A stretch of DNA of 64,000 nt from Elymus sibiricus (lineage: Eukaryota > Streptophyta > Magnoliopsida > Poales > Poaceae), in the NCBI GenBank assembly GCA_039707655.1, contig CM077667.1:546758222-546822221 (forward strand), written 5' to 3'. Positions 42,790-54,045 of the stretch are shown one piece after another (the first letter of the stretch is position 1; each line of letters starts with the position of its first letter). Both the position numbers and the translations under genes were made by a program. The notes beneath the pieces are model-generated. The model was not told the origin of the DNA and searched no databases. It saw only the letters and a program-made list of their open reading frames with translations.

Positions 42790-43340
42790 ATGTAGCCCCC
42801 AAGCTCCAAGTTGATCCATGATGACTTGGCGCTTTGCAACAATATCTTTGATTGTGTAGCCCCCAAGTACCAGGTTGTCTTGCCTGCAGCAGCCTGGGAC
42901 TTATAACTGTCTTATACTTTATAAAGCTTCAGCTGGTGTAGCCCCCAAGGGCCGGCTCATCAATATGTGATGCGCCGGGTCTTCAATTTGTACCTTATAA
43001 TCCGTTTTGAACAACTGAATACTGTAGCCCCCAAGTGCCAGGTCGCACGCCTGCGGCGACTTGGGACTTTAGAAAATTTGATCTGAGCGGTGTAGCCCCC
43101 AAGTGCCGGGTCAGTAAGAAGTACTGGGCTGGGACTTAGAAAAATATAGAAAGGCTGGCTCATCTCCTTGAGACAACAAGATCTGTTGACCATGTAATGA
43201 TTTGAAAACCAGCTTGCATTAGCCCCAAAGTGCCGTGATGCATGCTTGCAGCGACATGGGACTTTGCATACTTGATATAAACTTGATTTGAATAATGTAG
43301 CCCCCAAGTGCCGGGTCGTCTGCCTGCGGCGACTCGGGAC
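42790..43340. repeat. diverged repeats with TGTAGCCCCCAAG
   Basis: Seven copies of TGTAGCCCCCAAGTRCC (near 42792, 42855, 42935, 43022, 43090, 43217, 43297) are spaced 63-127 bp. Several can fold, pairing CCCAAGT with ACTTGGG around a CTGCGGCGAC loop. The layout parallels the hairpin array of the first element. Confidence 0.75.
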
Positions 43341-44059
43341 TATTGTGATAATAATATGACTCATCATAATTTGTTGGATGAATCCTTGGCCGTGGTTGTA
43401 ACCCGGCAGAATATCCTGAATAATGCCTTTACTCTTGACAATGAAAATCCCTGCTCGTGGTTGCGGTGCAACCCGGCGAATATGTGTGAGAAATCCATGA
43501 TGAAAATCCAGCCATGTTGGCTATTAACGATCTATTTGTTCTGGCGGCTTATCTTAGGAGACAAGACCTGCAAAAATAAACAAAACAGAGTATACTCTGC
43601 ATTGTTGTAAGGGCGGCTTGAAAAAGCACAACCCGGAGATGTTAAAATCTCGTATAGCCTTGCTTCTTCTTTCATAATCTTGCTCTGACCCGGTTTGGCC
43701 AACCGGCATGATATGTAAGTATGATGCAATGCATGATGTAATGTATGATGGAATGCAATGTATGATGCAATGTATGATGCTCTTGCTTTGCCTTCCAGAA
43801 AATTCATATGATGGTTCTTCTGGGTGGACTCGATGCTTGAACTCATACCAGTGCAGGGTCTCTAACGAGAGTGACCGTCAACTCCTTTGAACGGCTCAGG
43901 GTCTCTAGGCGAGATTAACTGATAAGAGCGCAACGAACCAGAAAGAGACACAGTAGGGGGTGAATACCCCTAAAGCCCATAAGCTACTTCTCACGTGACA
44001 TAAATCCGTCGTTTGAACCCCTAGGGTACGACAGGCCACTTGGCGGATAGTACGCAGCA

Positions 44060-44340
44060 GATGGGAGAGTTTGCCTCGCCGCTGTAAGAGGCCCTTGCAG
44101 GGGGTAAGTTTTAGAACTCGCTGCACCCCTGGCAAAGCGGCAGCTACTTACAGGCAGGTATAACCTGGTCTTGCAGATGAGAGAGTTTGCCTCGCCGCTG
44201 TAAGAGGCCTTTGCAGGGGGTAAGTTTTAGAACTCGCTGCACCCCTGACAAAACGCAGCTACTTACAGGCAGGTATAATCCGGCCTTGCAGATCGAAAAG
44301 AGGGTAAGTTCATAACTCGCTGCACCCCTAATGATCTTTG
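44060..44340. repeat. ~118-bp tandem repeat
   Basis: GAGAGTTTGCCTCGCCGCTG recurs at about 44064 and 44181, each copy followed by GTAAGTTTTAGAACTCGCTG and CTACTTACAGGCAGGTATAA. A third partial copy follows to 44340. Confidence 0.85.
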
Positions 44341-44959
44341 TTGACGTAGTCAACGCTTGGGTCCACGACCCGCCTTACAGTGGCTGAAAAGCCTGACCGG
44401 GAGGGTTGAAGCTTAACCCGGTGGGTTGAAAGCCCTCAAACGGCTTTGTCAGTGATATCAACTGGCGCACTATCTTGTAAGCCGCCGTCAGTTAGGCCGG
44501 CAACTTGTAAGCCGCCGTGCTGTTTACTTTGTGGCTGAAGAGCCGATCAAGAGGGTGAGCGAGCTAAACCCGGTGGGTTGGAAGCCCCCAAATGACCTTG
44601 TTGAAGTATAAACATTGTTGCAGCATCTTGTAAGCTGCCATCTTGTATGAAGAAATAGTAGAAGCCCCCAAGCTGAACGGTGCATCATGGTGATTCGTCT
44701 TCTTGGGTAACTTTTAATCCTTCCGCCGATGATGTAGTATCCCCCGAGATTGAGTTAACTTCCTTGCCATGATCTGGTGGCTCTCGTTGAAAAACGGCCA
44801 AGTGTGTTGAGCCATGTCTGTAGCCCCTGAGTCTTGAGTCGACTCAAAGAGGTGACTTGAGAATCTTCACTGAAGGTTGAAATTGACCGTGGCGGGTTAT
44901 AGATGATCCCGTATGAATTGTTTCGATAATCCGGTCGATGGTTCGTCCCAGCTGGTTGT

Positions 44960-45400
44960 TGAAGTTAACCAAACTGCAGTGGCGGCGACTTGTGCACTTG
45001 TCCATTTGGGCGGTTCGTATAGACGAACACTGCACCGATACGCTGATGTAAATTCGACTGTGGGCGGCGTCTTGCGCTCGTCCGTTGGGCGGCTCGTACA
45101 GGCGAGCACTGCACCAGTATGTTGGTGTAGATGTAGGAGTCAGCCGCGCGTTTGAAGACGGCGCGGTTGCGAGAGACGGCCGCGGCGTTGTAAGCCGGTA
45201 CGGTCGGGAGAGTCGGCCGCGGGCGTTGTAAGCCGGCGCGGTCGGGAGAGTCGGCCGCGGGCGTTGTTGATGAAAACCATGCCGCGGCTACGGCGGCTCG
45301 CCGCACTCATTGGGCGGCTCATACTGGCGGGTGAGAGTGCACGGTACCGATGTGTTGATGTAAACCGGGCCACGGCAGCGACGGCTTGAGCGTGTATATT
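44960..45400. repeat. short GC-rich tandem repeats
   Basis: Three diverged ~75-bp units contain GGGCGGYTCRTA and GCACTGCACC. At 45171-45270 there are three 39-bp copies of AGTCGGCCGCGGGCGTTGTA followed by AGCCGG. Confidence 0.75.
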
Positions 45401-45889
45401 GAGTAACGCACCGCAGACGAACATCAGTACATCACGACGCTGTCATGCGCTCCATCTCCGCGGAATGATGCCACTTGAGTAATCGTTCTGCATAAAAGAT
45501 ATTGCAGATCCAAGTAATTGTTCCTTTGATGAAAAACAATATGTGGCGAGAAAATAGATGTAGATGGATATCACCTGATTTGTCCGGACGACGGATGATC
45601 CGTCCATAGATAATTTTGCAGTACGTCTGCTGAATTCCTTTTGGTCCTTATATGTATCCAAATCATTATTGTATTGACCCCCTCGAGGGCCCTTTCGCAG
45701 CAGAAGCGGGCGATGAAGACAGCGGCTTGATGTTGGCCACAACAGGGGCGGCTCAATGATATGGTCATAGCAAGGCATGGTTGAGGGGCAGACCAATCCG
45801 AAGGCAAAGGGAGGCCGCTTTTTTTTTTTTTTTTTTTTTTTTGAGGCCCATCTCTTTACCCACCGGGTCAACTCTCCCTCCTCCTTTAT

Positions 45890-48210
45890 TTTTCTTGTCT
45901 GCACAAGATGAGCAGCGCGGACCATAGAGCAGAGCAGAGCAGAGCGGGCAGAGCCGGCGACGGGGAGGCGGGCGCCGGCTGGCTCAGAGGCGCGGCAGCT
46001 TGCGGGGCGGAGCCGGCGGCTCACGGCGGCCGGGCGAGTCAGTGGAGGCGGCTGGTGCAGGGACAGGGGCGGCGCGCGCGGACGGGAACCGGCCTTGGCG
46101 CGGCAGAGCCGGCGGCCAGTGGCTGCGCGCGGCGTGGTGTAGCGGCGAGGTGAGCGGAGGCGCGCCGGCCAAGCAGGGGTGTGCGGGAGCGGAGACGAGC
46201 ACGGCGGCTCGTACGCGCGGCGGCTCGTCTCAAGGCGAAGCGAGGCAACGGCGGCTCGGATACGGGGACTGCGGCAAGCGGAGGGCGTGGCGGCTCACGG
46301 GCGTCACGCGGGGCGAGCCAGCTACGGCGCAACGACGGCGGGTGGAGCCGGCGGTGCGAGGCTGCAGCGGCTGCTGCGGGGGCGGAGCTAGGATGGGGCC
46401 GGTTTGGAGAAAACGCCGGCGGAGGCGGGTGTGCAGCGGCGTGACGCGTCGGAAGCAGACCGGGCGGAGGCGGCTTGGAGGAAACGGCGGCCCGGCAGCT
46501 CCGTGGAGAGCCAGTGGGCGCAGCGGCTCACGGCGGCTTGTTGCAGAGCGGCAAGCCGGCCGGTGGTTCGAGGCGAGGGAGGCCGCACGCGTCCACGCCC
46601 GGAGCAGCGCGTGGAGGCGCAAGGAGTGGTGAACTGGCGTGAAAACGAGCGGGTCGCGCGGAGCCAGCACATGGAGTAGGCGTCGTCGGCGACTTGAAGT
46701 TGAGGCCCCTGGTCGTAGAGACAGGGGGCGGGTCACGGCGTCGAGGTGAGCCGGTAGAAGCTGATGTGGCAGAGGCGGCGACCCGGCCGATGGCGGGCAG
46801 AGGAACCAGAGGGCGGCTCGGACACCGTAGAGGAGGCCGCGGCTTGGCCATGACGGAGCCGGCGCAGAAGAGGCGCGGCAGGTCGAAGTGGCGAGGTGCA
46901 GAGGCGAACCATCCCGGCGCTTGTGGCGTCTCGCAACAGGAGCTCTCGAGGCCGCTCAGTAAAGGCGGCGACGGCGACTCGAGGCGGGGCCTCGGCAGTG
47001 GAGGCTGGCCTCGGAGGCCGCGGCGGCTGCGGCGGCTCGAGGCCGTAGGGACGGCGGAGGCGAAGGCGCTGGCAGAGGAGGCAGACCGCAGTTGGTGAGG
47101 CGGGTCATGGCGGTGGCAGGCAGTTGAGAAAAGGTGAGGCGACTGGGCGCGAGGGTGCGAGGCGAACGGCGGATGCGGCGGCTTCAACATCGGAACTGCT
47201 GGAGCCTTTGATATACCGTGAAGCTGCTGTGCCCAAGAAATCTCCCTTAGCATCTTCAACAGTCCTTCCATACCCCCTGAAGTCATTCCAAGACCTGCTG
47301 CAAATACACCTGCTGCGGATGTAGCATCTGCACCGCTTGACATTAACAGTCTTACAGAAAAGAAACTGCTGGAGCAGTCCGTGGATGATCTGTGTTCATA
47401 TCCATGTGGAAACCCCATCTTTTGTCAGTGAAAACAATGCTGCTGAGGTGGAGGCGTGCGTCCGGTTTGGAGCGAGGAAACAGCGAGTCGACGAAGCGGC
47501 AACGCGGGGCGCGGCCGTTGACCACATTGGCGGTGGCTCGGCTGCACTGCCTCAACGCACGGTGGCAGAGGCGGCGACTTGCTCGAAGGCGGCGGGCGGG
47601 TCGACTCGAGGCGAGGTGGCGGCTCGGCAAGAGTGACAGCCGGACCGGCCAGCGCGGGGCGCGGAGGCGAGGCGGCGGAAGCGACTCGAGGGTCCTTGTG
47701 CGGACGCGGCGGCTCGGAGCAGAGCAAGGCGAGTCCGAGGCGATTGTATCGCGGCCCAGGAGCCGCACCGGCGGCGGCTCTCGACAAGGAAGGAAGCGAA
47801 GCAGGCCACTCGACGCGGTGGGTTGAAAGCAGGTGCAACGCCTCAAGGCTGTAGAAGCGGGTCAACGTGGTTGGCGAGGCCGGCTGTGTGCGGGAATGGA
47901 GGCGGCCGACTTGAGACCTGCGAGTATGAAGGTGGGCGGCTCAACGGCAGCCGGCAGAGGCGGACGACCACGGCGGCTCCAAGGCGGGCGGCTCGACGGC
48001 AGCCGGCAGAGGCGGCGAGTGAAGTGAGGGCAAGCTCTGCCACGGGGCGCAGCAGCAGCTGGAGGCGAGATGAACCCGCGGCGGGGCGGCTCAAGTTCGT
48101 GGCGGCGACTTGGCGCGAGACCACAGCGGAGGCGGAACGCACGCGGCGTGGCGAGCCCGAGGCAGAGTCGGCACGGGGTGGCATAGGAGGCCAGCACGGC
48201 GGTTCATAAT
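45890..48210. repeat. GC-rich word-repeat blocks (GGCGGCTC)
   Basis: Two blocks (45890-47190 and 47440-48210) are built from dozens of irregular copies of GGCGGCTCG, GCCGGCGG and GGCAGAGGCGG on the plus strand, separated by a normal-composition segment (47190-47440). Long frames exist in all phases, but the peptides are low-complexity Arg/Gly/Ala and mutually overlapping. I do not regard them as genes. Confidence 0.7.
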
Positions 48211-48688
48211 GAAGGCAGAACGCACCGGCTGCCTACAGGCGCTTGGCAAGTTGGTGGAGACAACTCTTGTAGGGACTGTCCGAATTTTCCGGCGGCTGAT
48301 CTGAATATCTCCGGCGGCTGCTCTTCCCTGATAGTATCCATGCATGTAATTGCTCCATCCAAAACTGCCAACACACGTCTTGACAACATAATGGACCTTT
48401 TGACTTGATCTTCCATGTGAATGCTTGATCTTTTATTACCAGATGCACCAGATATATGTTTGGTTTGATCACCCATGTATAGATTTCTGCTCATCCATGG
48501 AGATCAGTACTCTGGTTACTTGGCATACATATAGAACCTGGCGGCTTGATGCGGCAGCTCGAAGTTGACCCAGATCCTTCCAAAACCAGCAATTCTTTAT
48601 CCGAAAAATTATGAACTTTCTCCATCCCTGGAAGAGATCCCTCCAAAAACTCAACACCATCGTGCGTAGCCCCACGGTGGGCGCCAAC

Positions 48689-49371
48689 TGTCGTGGATTT
48701 GTCACGGCAGATGTCCGGGTTAACGGACTTAAGGTGTGGGGTCATCGCATCTAACTGGTAGCTTGAGAGGGGTTGAGCGGGACGAGAGACGCGAGAGTTT
48801 ACCCAGGTTCGGCCCCTCCGATGGAGGTAAAAGCCTACGTCCTGCTTGTCTGGTATTAATGATGAGGAAGACCTCTTGGTTACAAGGATGATCTATTGCC
48901 TCTAATCTGACTATCTTTTCTGACCTGTCTCTAAGACCTGTCTATGAGACGTCTAACCTGACCCTCTTGGGGTGACCCGCCCCTCCTTATAAAGGCTGAA
49001 GGGGCGGTTTACATGTAGAGTCTAAGTCGGATTGATGACTTCCCATCGCGGGCTTCTCTTCATGGGCTTCCGAGTCCTGGGCTTCTTCCAATCCCGGGTG
49101 GCTTACACCGGGCGGGTTACAGCCAGGGCTTATCTTCAGAGACTCGTCTCCAGGACTGTCTGATAACACTGTTCACCTCCTGGCACTGTAGCAGCCGGGT
49201 TAACCTCCTGACACTGTAGCCGGGTTAGCATCCTGACACTGTAGCAACCGGGTTAGCATCCTGACACTGTAGCAACCGGGTTACCATCTTGGCACTGTAG
49301 CAGCCGGGTTACAATTGTCTGCCGGGTCAGTACTGTTCTCCGGGTCATATCGCGGGGTAATATCCCCGTCA
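48689..49371 (-). repeat. 5' LTR of the second Gypsy
   Basis: On the minus strand it starts TGACGGGGATATTACCCC and ends CCACGACA, resembling the ends of the first element (TGATGGGGATAT ... CCACGACA). A TATA-like TTTATAAGG is at 48993-48985. Five tandem copies of a ~31-bp unit (CACTGTAGCARCCGGGTTA) lie at 49170-49315, in U3. Confidence 0.85.
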
Positions 49372-52300
49372 CTTTGAAACCTTCTGGCCATACTTATGGC
49401 AAGGCTCACATCCGGTCTTGTGCACATCATTGCATACATGATAGAGCCTATGGCTGAGGCATAGGGGATGACACTCATCTTTTCTCTATCTTCTGCACTT
49501 GATGGGCATTGAGTCTTACTCAACTTCACACCTTGTAAGACAGGCAAGAACCATTTCTTGGACTGATCCATTTTGAACTTCTTCAAAACCTTATCAAGGT
49601 ATGTGCTTTGTGAAAGTCCTATTAAGCGTCTTGATCTATCTCTATAGATCTTGATGCCTAATATGTAAGCAGCTTCTCCGAGGTCTTTCATTGAAAAACT
49701 CTTGTTCAAATATATCTTCATGCTTTCCAAAAGTTCTACATTGTTTCCAATCAGCAATATGTCATCCACATATAATATTAGAAACGCTATAGAGCTCCCA
49801 CTCACTTTCTTGTAAATACAAGCTTCTCCATAAACTTGTATGAACCCAAACGCTTTGATCACCTCATCAAAGCGGAGATTCCAACTCCGAGATGCTTGCA
49901 CCAGTCCATAAATGGATCGCTGGAGCTTCCACACTTTGTCAGCATTTTTAGGATCGACAAAACCTTTTGGCTGCATCATATATAGCTCTTCCTTAAGGAA
50001 ACCATTAAGCAACGCTGTCTTGACATCCATCTGCCAAATTTCATAATCGAAAATTGCAGCTATTGCTAACATAATCCTGACGGACTTAAGCATCGCTATG
50101 GGAGAGAAAGTCTCTTCGTAGTCAACTCCTTGAACTTGTGAAAACCCTTTTGCAACAAGTCGTGCTTTATAGACGGTGACATTACCGTCCGCGTCCGTCT
50201 TTTTCTTAAAGATCCATTTGTTCTGTATGGCCTTACGATCATATGGTAAGTCCTCCAAAGTCCACACTTTGTTTTCATACATGGATCGTATCTCGGATTT
50301 CATGGCCTCTAGCCATTTGTCGGAATCCGGGCCCACCATCGCTTCTTCATAGCTCGTAGGTTCACCGTTGTCTAACAACATGACCTGTAAGACATGATTG
50401 CCGTACCACTCAGGGGCGGTACATGTCCTTGTCGACCTACGAGGCTCGGTAGTGATTTGATCTGAAGCTTCATGATCATCATCATTTGCTTCCTCTTCAC
50501 TTGGCGTAGGCGTCATAGAAACATCTTTCTGTGTCGTGCTACTCTCCAACTGAAGTGACGGTTCAATAACCTCATCAAGTTCTACCTTCCTCCCACTCAA
50601 TTCTTTCGAGAGAAACTCCTTCTCTAGAAAGGATCCATTCTTGGCAACAAAGATTTTGCATTCGGATCTGAGATAGAAGGAGTACCCAATTGTTTCCTTA
50701 GGGTATCCTATGAAGATGCACTTCTCCGCTTTGGGTTCGAGCTTATTAGGCTGAAGCCTTTTCACATAAGCGTCGCAGCCCCAAACCTTAAGAAACGACA
50801 GCTTAGGTTTCTTGCCAAATCATAATTCATACGGTGTCGTCTCAACGGATTTAGATGGTGCCCTATTTAAAGTGAATGCGGCTGTCTCTAATGCATAACC
50901 CCAAAACGATACTGGCAGATCGGTAAGAGACATCATAGACCACATCATATCTAATAGAGTACGATTACGATGCTCGGACACACCATTACGCCGTGGTGTT
51001 CCAGGTGGCGTGAGCTGTGAAACAATTCCACACTGTCTTAAGTGCATGCCAAACTCATAACTCAGATATTCTCCACCACGATCAGATCATAGAAACTTTA
51101 TCTTCTTGTTACGATGATTCTCTACTTCACTCTGAAATTGCTTGAACTTTTCAAACGTTTCAGACTTGTGTTTCATTAAGTAAATATATCCATATCTACT
51201 CAAATCATCAGTGAAGGTAACAAAATAACGATATCCACCGCGCGCCTCAACACTCATTGGACCGCACACATCTATATGTATGATTTCCAGCAAGTTACTT
51301 GCCCGCTCCATAGTTCCGGAGAACGGGGTTTTCGTCATCTTGCCCATGAGGCATGGTTCGCATGTATCAAGCGATTCAAAATCGAGTGATTCTAAAAGTC
51401 CATCAGCATGGAGTTTCTTCATGCGCTCTACACCAATATGACCTAAGCGGCAGTGCCACAAGAAAGTGGTACTATCATTATTAACTTTGCATCTTTTGGC
51501 ATCAATGTTATGAACATGTGTATCACTACGATTGAGATTCAACAAGAATAAACCATTCACATTGGGTGCATGACCATAAAATATATTACTCATATAAATA
51601 GAACAACCATTATTCTCTGATTTAAATGAATAACCGTCTCGCAATAAACAAGATCCAGATATAATGTTCATGCTCAACGCAGGCACCAAATAACAATTAT
51701 TTAGGTTTAAAACTAATCCCGATGGTAATCGAAGAGCGAGCGTGCCGACGGCGATCACATCAACCTTGGAACCATTTCCGACATGCATCATCACTTCGTC
51801 CTTTGCCAGCCTCCGTTTATTCCGTAGTTCCTGCTTCGAGTTACAAATATGAGCAACCGAACCGGTATCAAATACCCAGGCACTACTACGAGAGCTAGTA
51901 AGGTACACATCAATAACATGTATATCAAATATACCTTTTTTGACGTTGCCAGCCTTCTTATCAGCCAGGTACTTGGGGCAGTTCCGCTTCCAGTGGCCAG
52001 TCCCCTTGCAGTAGAAGTACTCAGTCTCAGGCTTGGGTCCAGCCTTGGGTTTCTTCACAGGAGCGGCAACTTGCTTGCCACCATTCTTGAAGTTTCCCTT
52101 CTTTCCCTTGCCTTTCTTGAAACTAGTGGTTTTATTCACCATCAACACTTGATGCTCCTTTTTTATTTCTACTTCCGCGACTTTCAGCATTGCGAATAGC
52201 TCGGAGACTGACTTGTTCATCCCTTGCATATTATAGTTCATCACGAAGCCTTTGAAGCTAGGTGGCAGTGACTGGAGAATTCTGTCAGTGACCGTCTCAG

Positions 52301-52768
52301 GAGGAAGCTCAAGTCCCAACTGATTTAAGCGGTTGTAGTACCCAGACATTCTGAGTATGTGCTCACTGACAGAACTATTCTCTTCCATCTTGCAGGCGAA
52401 GAACTTATCGGAGGTCTCATACCTCTCCATCCGGGCATTTGCTTGAAATACTAACTTCAACTCCTGGAACATCTCATATGCTCCATGGCGTTCAGAACGC
52501 TTTTGAAGTCCCGATTCTAGGCCGTACAACATGGCGCACTGAACTATTGAGTAGTCATCAGCACGCGCCTACCAGACGTTCACAACATCTGCAGATGACA
52601 CTGGAGGGGTGGCGCACCCAACGGTGCATCAAGGACATAAGCCTTTTGCGAAGCCGTGAGGATAATCCTCAGATTACGGACCTAGTCCGCATAGTTACTT
52701 CCATCATCTTTCAACTTAGCTTTCTCTAGGAACGCATTAAAATTCAGGGGAGCTACTGCGCGAGCCAT
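49372..52768 (-). pseudogene. Copia gag-pol (gag, protease, integrase, RT), decayed
   Basis: The start ATG is at 52768 (MARAVAPLNFNAFLEK). The zinc knuckle has lost its first Cys (EYFYCKGTGHWKRNC), the protease has DTGS, the integrase has WHCRLGH ... CEPC, and RT carries KARLVAKG and LYVDD. Breaks include TAG 52684-52682 (Trp position), TAG 52571-52569 after a frame change, TGA 51089-51087 (Arg codon CGA lost) and TGA 50822-50820 (Trp position). All fit C-to-T/G-to-A transitions. The RT frame 50765-49381 is open to the point where the Gypsy LTR cuts it. Confidence 0.92.
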
Positions 52769-54030
52769 TGATCTACAACATAATTTGCAAATACAACTTT
52801 AGACTATGTTCATGATAATGAGTTCAATTAATCACATTACTAAAGAACTCCCACTCAAATCAACATCCCTCAGGTTGACTAAGTGTGACATGATCCAAAT
52901 CCACCAACCCAAGTCCGAACATCACGTGAGCTGGGGTGGTTTCAATGGTGAACATTTCCATGTTGATCATATCTACTATATGACTCATGTTCGACCTTTC
53001 GGTCTCCTGTGTTCCGAGGCCATGTCTGTACATGCTAGGCTCGTCAAGTTTAACCCAAGTATTCCGCATGTGTAAAACTGGCTTACACCCGTTGTATGCG
53101 AACGAAGAGTCTATCACACCCGATCATCACGAGGTGCTTCGAAATGACGAACCTTCGCAACGGTGCATACTTGGGGAGAACACAATTTTATCTTGAAATT
53201 TTAGTGAGGGATCATCTTATAATGCTACCGTCGTCCTAAGCAAAATAAGATGCATAAAAGATAAACATCACATGCAAATCATATAAGTGACATGATATGG
53301 CCATCATCATCTTGTGCTTTTGATCTCCATCTCCAAAGCACCGGCATGATCTCCATCGTCACCGGCATGACACCATGATCTCCATCATCGTGTCGTCACG
53401 AGGTTCTCTCGCCAACTATTTCTTCTACAACTATTGCTAACGCATAGCGATAAACTAAAAGCAATTACATGGCGATCAATGATTGACACGCAGGTCATAC
53501 AATAAATTAAAGACAACCCTATGGCTCCTGCCAGTTGCCGTACTCAACGACATGCAAGTCATGATAACTGTTACAAAACGTGATCATCTCATACATCAAC
53601 ATATATAAAATCACGTCTTGGCCATATCACATCACACCATGCCCAGCAAAAACAAGTTAGACGTCCCCTACTTTGTTGTTGCAAGTTTTACGTGGCTGCT
53701 ATGGGCAACTAGCAAGAACCGTTCTTACCTACGCAAAGCCACAACGGTGATACTCAAGTTGCCTTTTAACCTTCTACAAGGACCGCCTCTGTCGAATCCG
53801 ATTCAACTAAAGTGGGAGAGACAGACACCAGACATCCACCTTTATGCAAACAAGTTTGCATGTCAGTCGGTGGAACCGGTCTCTTGTGCGAGGACAAGTA
53901 AGGTTGGTCCGAGCCGCTTCATCCCACAATACCGCCGAATCAAGATAATACTAAGGAGGTAAGCAATCTGAACATCAACGCCCACAAACACTTTGTGTTC
54001 TACTCGTGCATATCATCTACGCATAGACCT
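52769..54030 (-). other. untranslated leader of the truncated Copia
   Basis: About 1.26 kb between primer site and gag, without a gene, as is usual for BARE elements. It corresponds to 60791-62055 of the second copy. Confidence 0.75.
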
Positions 54031-54045
54031 AGCTCATGATGCCAC

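Larger units (their letters stand above)
42766..49371 (-). mobile_element. Tat-like Gypsy remnant without gag-pol
   Basis: The right end is a 683-bp LTR (48689-49371) followed in element direction by a primer-binding site identical to that of the complete Tat element. The remaining 5.9 kb lack any gag, RT or integrase motif. They hold a leader (48250-48668), two GC-rich blocks (47440-48210 and 45890-47190), a 24-nt T run (45819-45842) and a chain of tandem hairpin repeats (42790-45440). The left LTR is missing. This looks like a non-autonomous (LARD-like) relative, truncated on the left. It inserted into the minus-strand BARE Copia, cutting its RT/RNase H region at 49371. Confidence 0.75.

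Noticed and set aside
45443..46024. 193-codon minus frame with a Lys run
   Set aside because: The Lys run is the 24-nt T tract. The remainder spans unrelated repeat types without a known motif.
46528..47418. 296-codon minus frame rich in Pro, Ser and Ala
   Set aside because: It lies in the GC-rich word-repeat block where every frame is open. The peptide is low-complexity and no family motif is visible.
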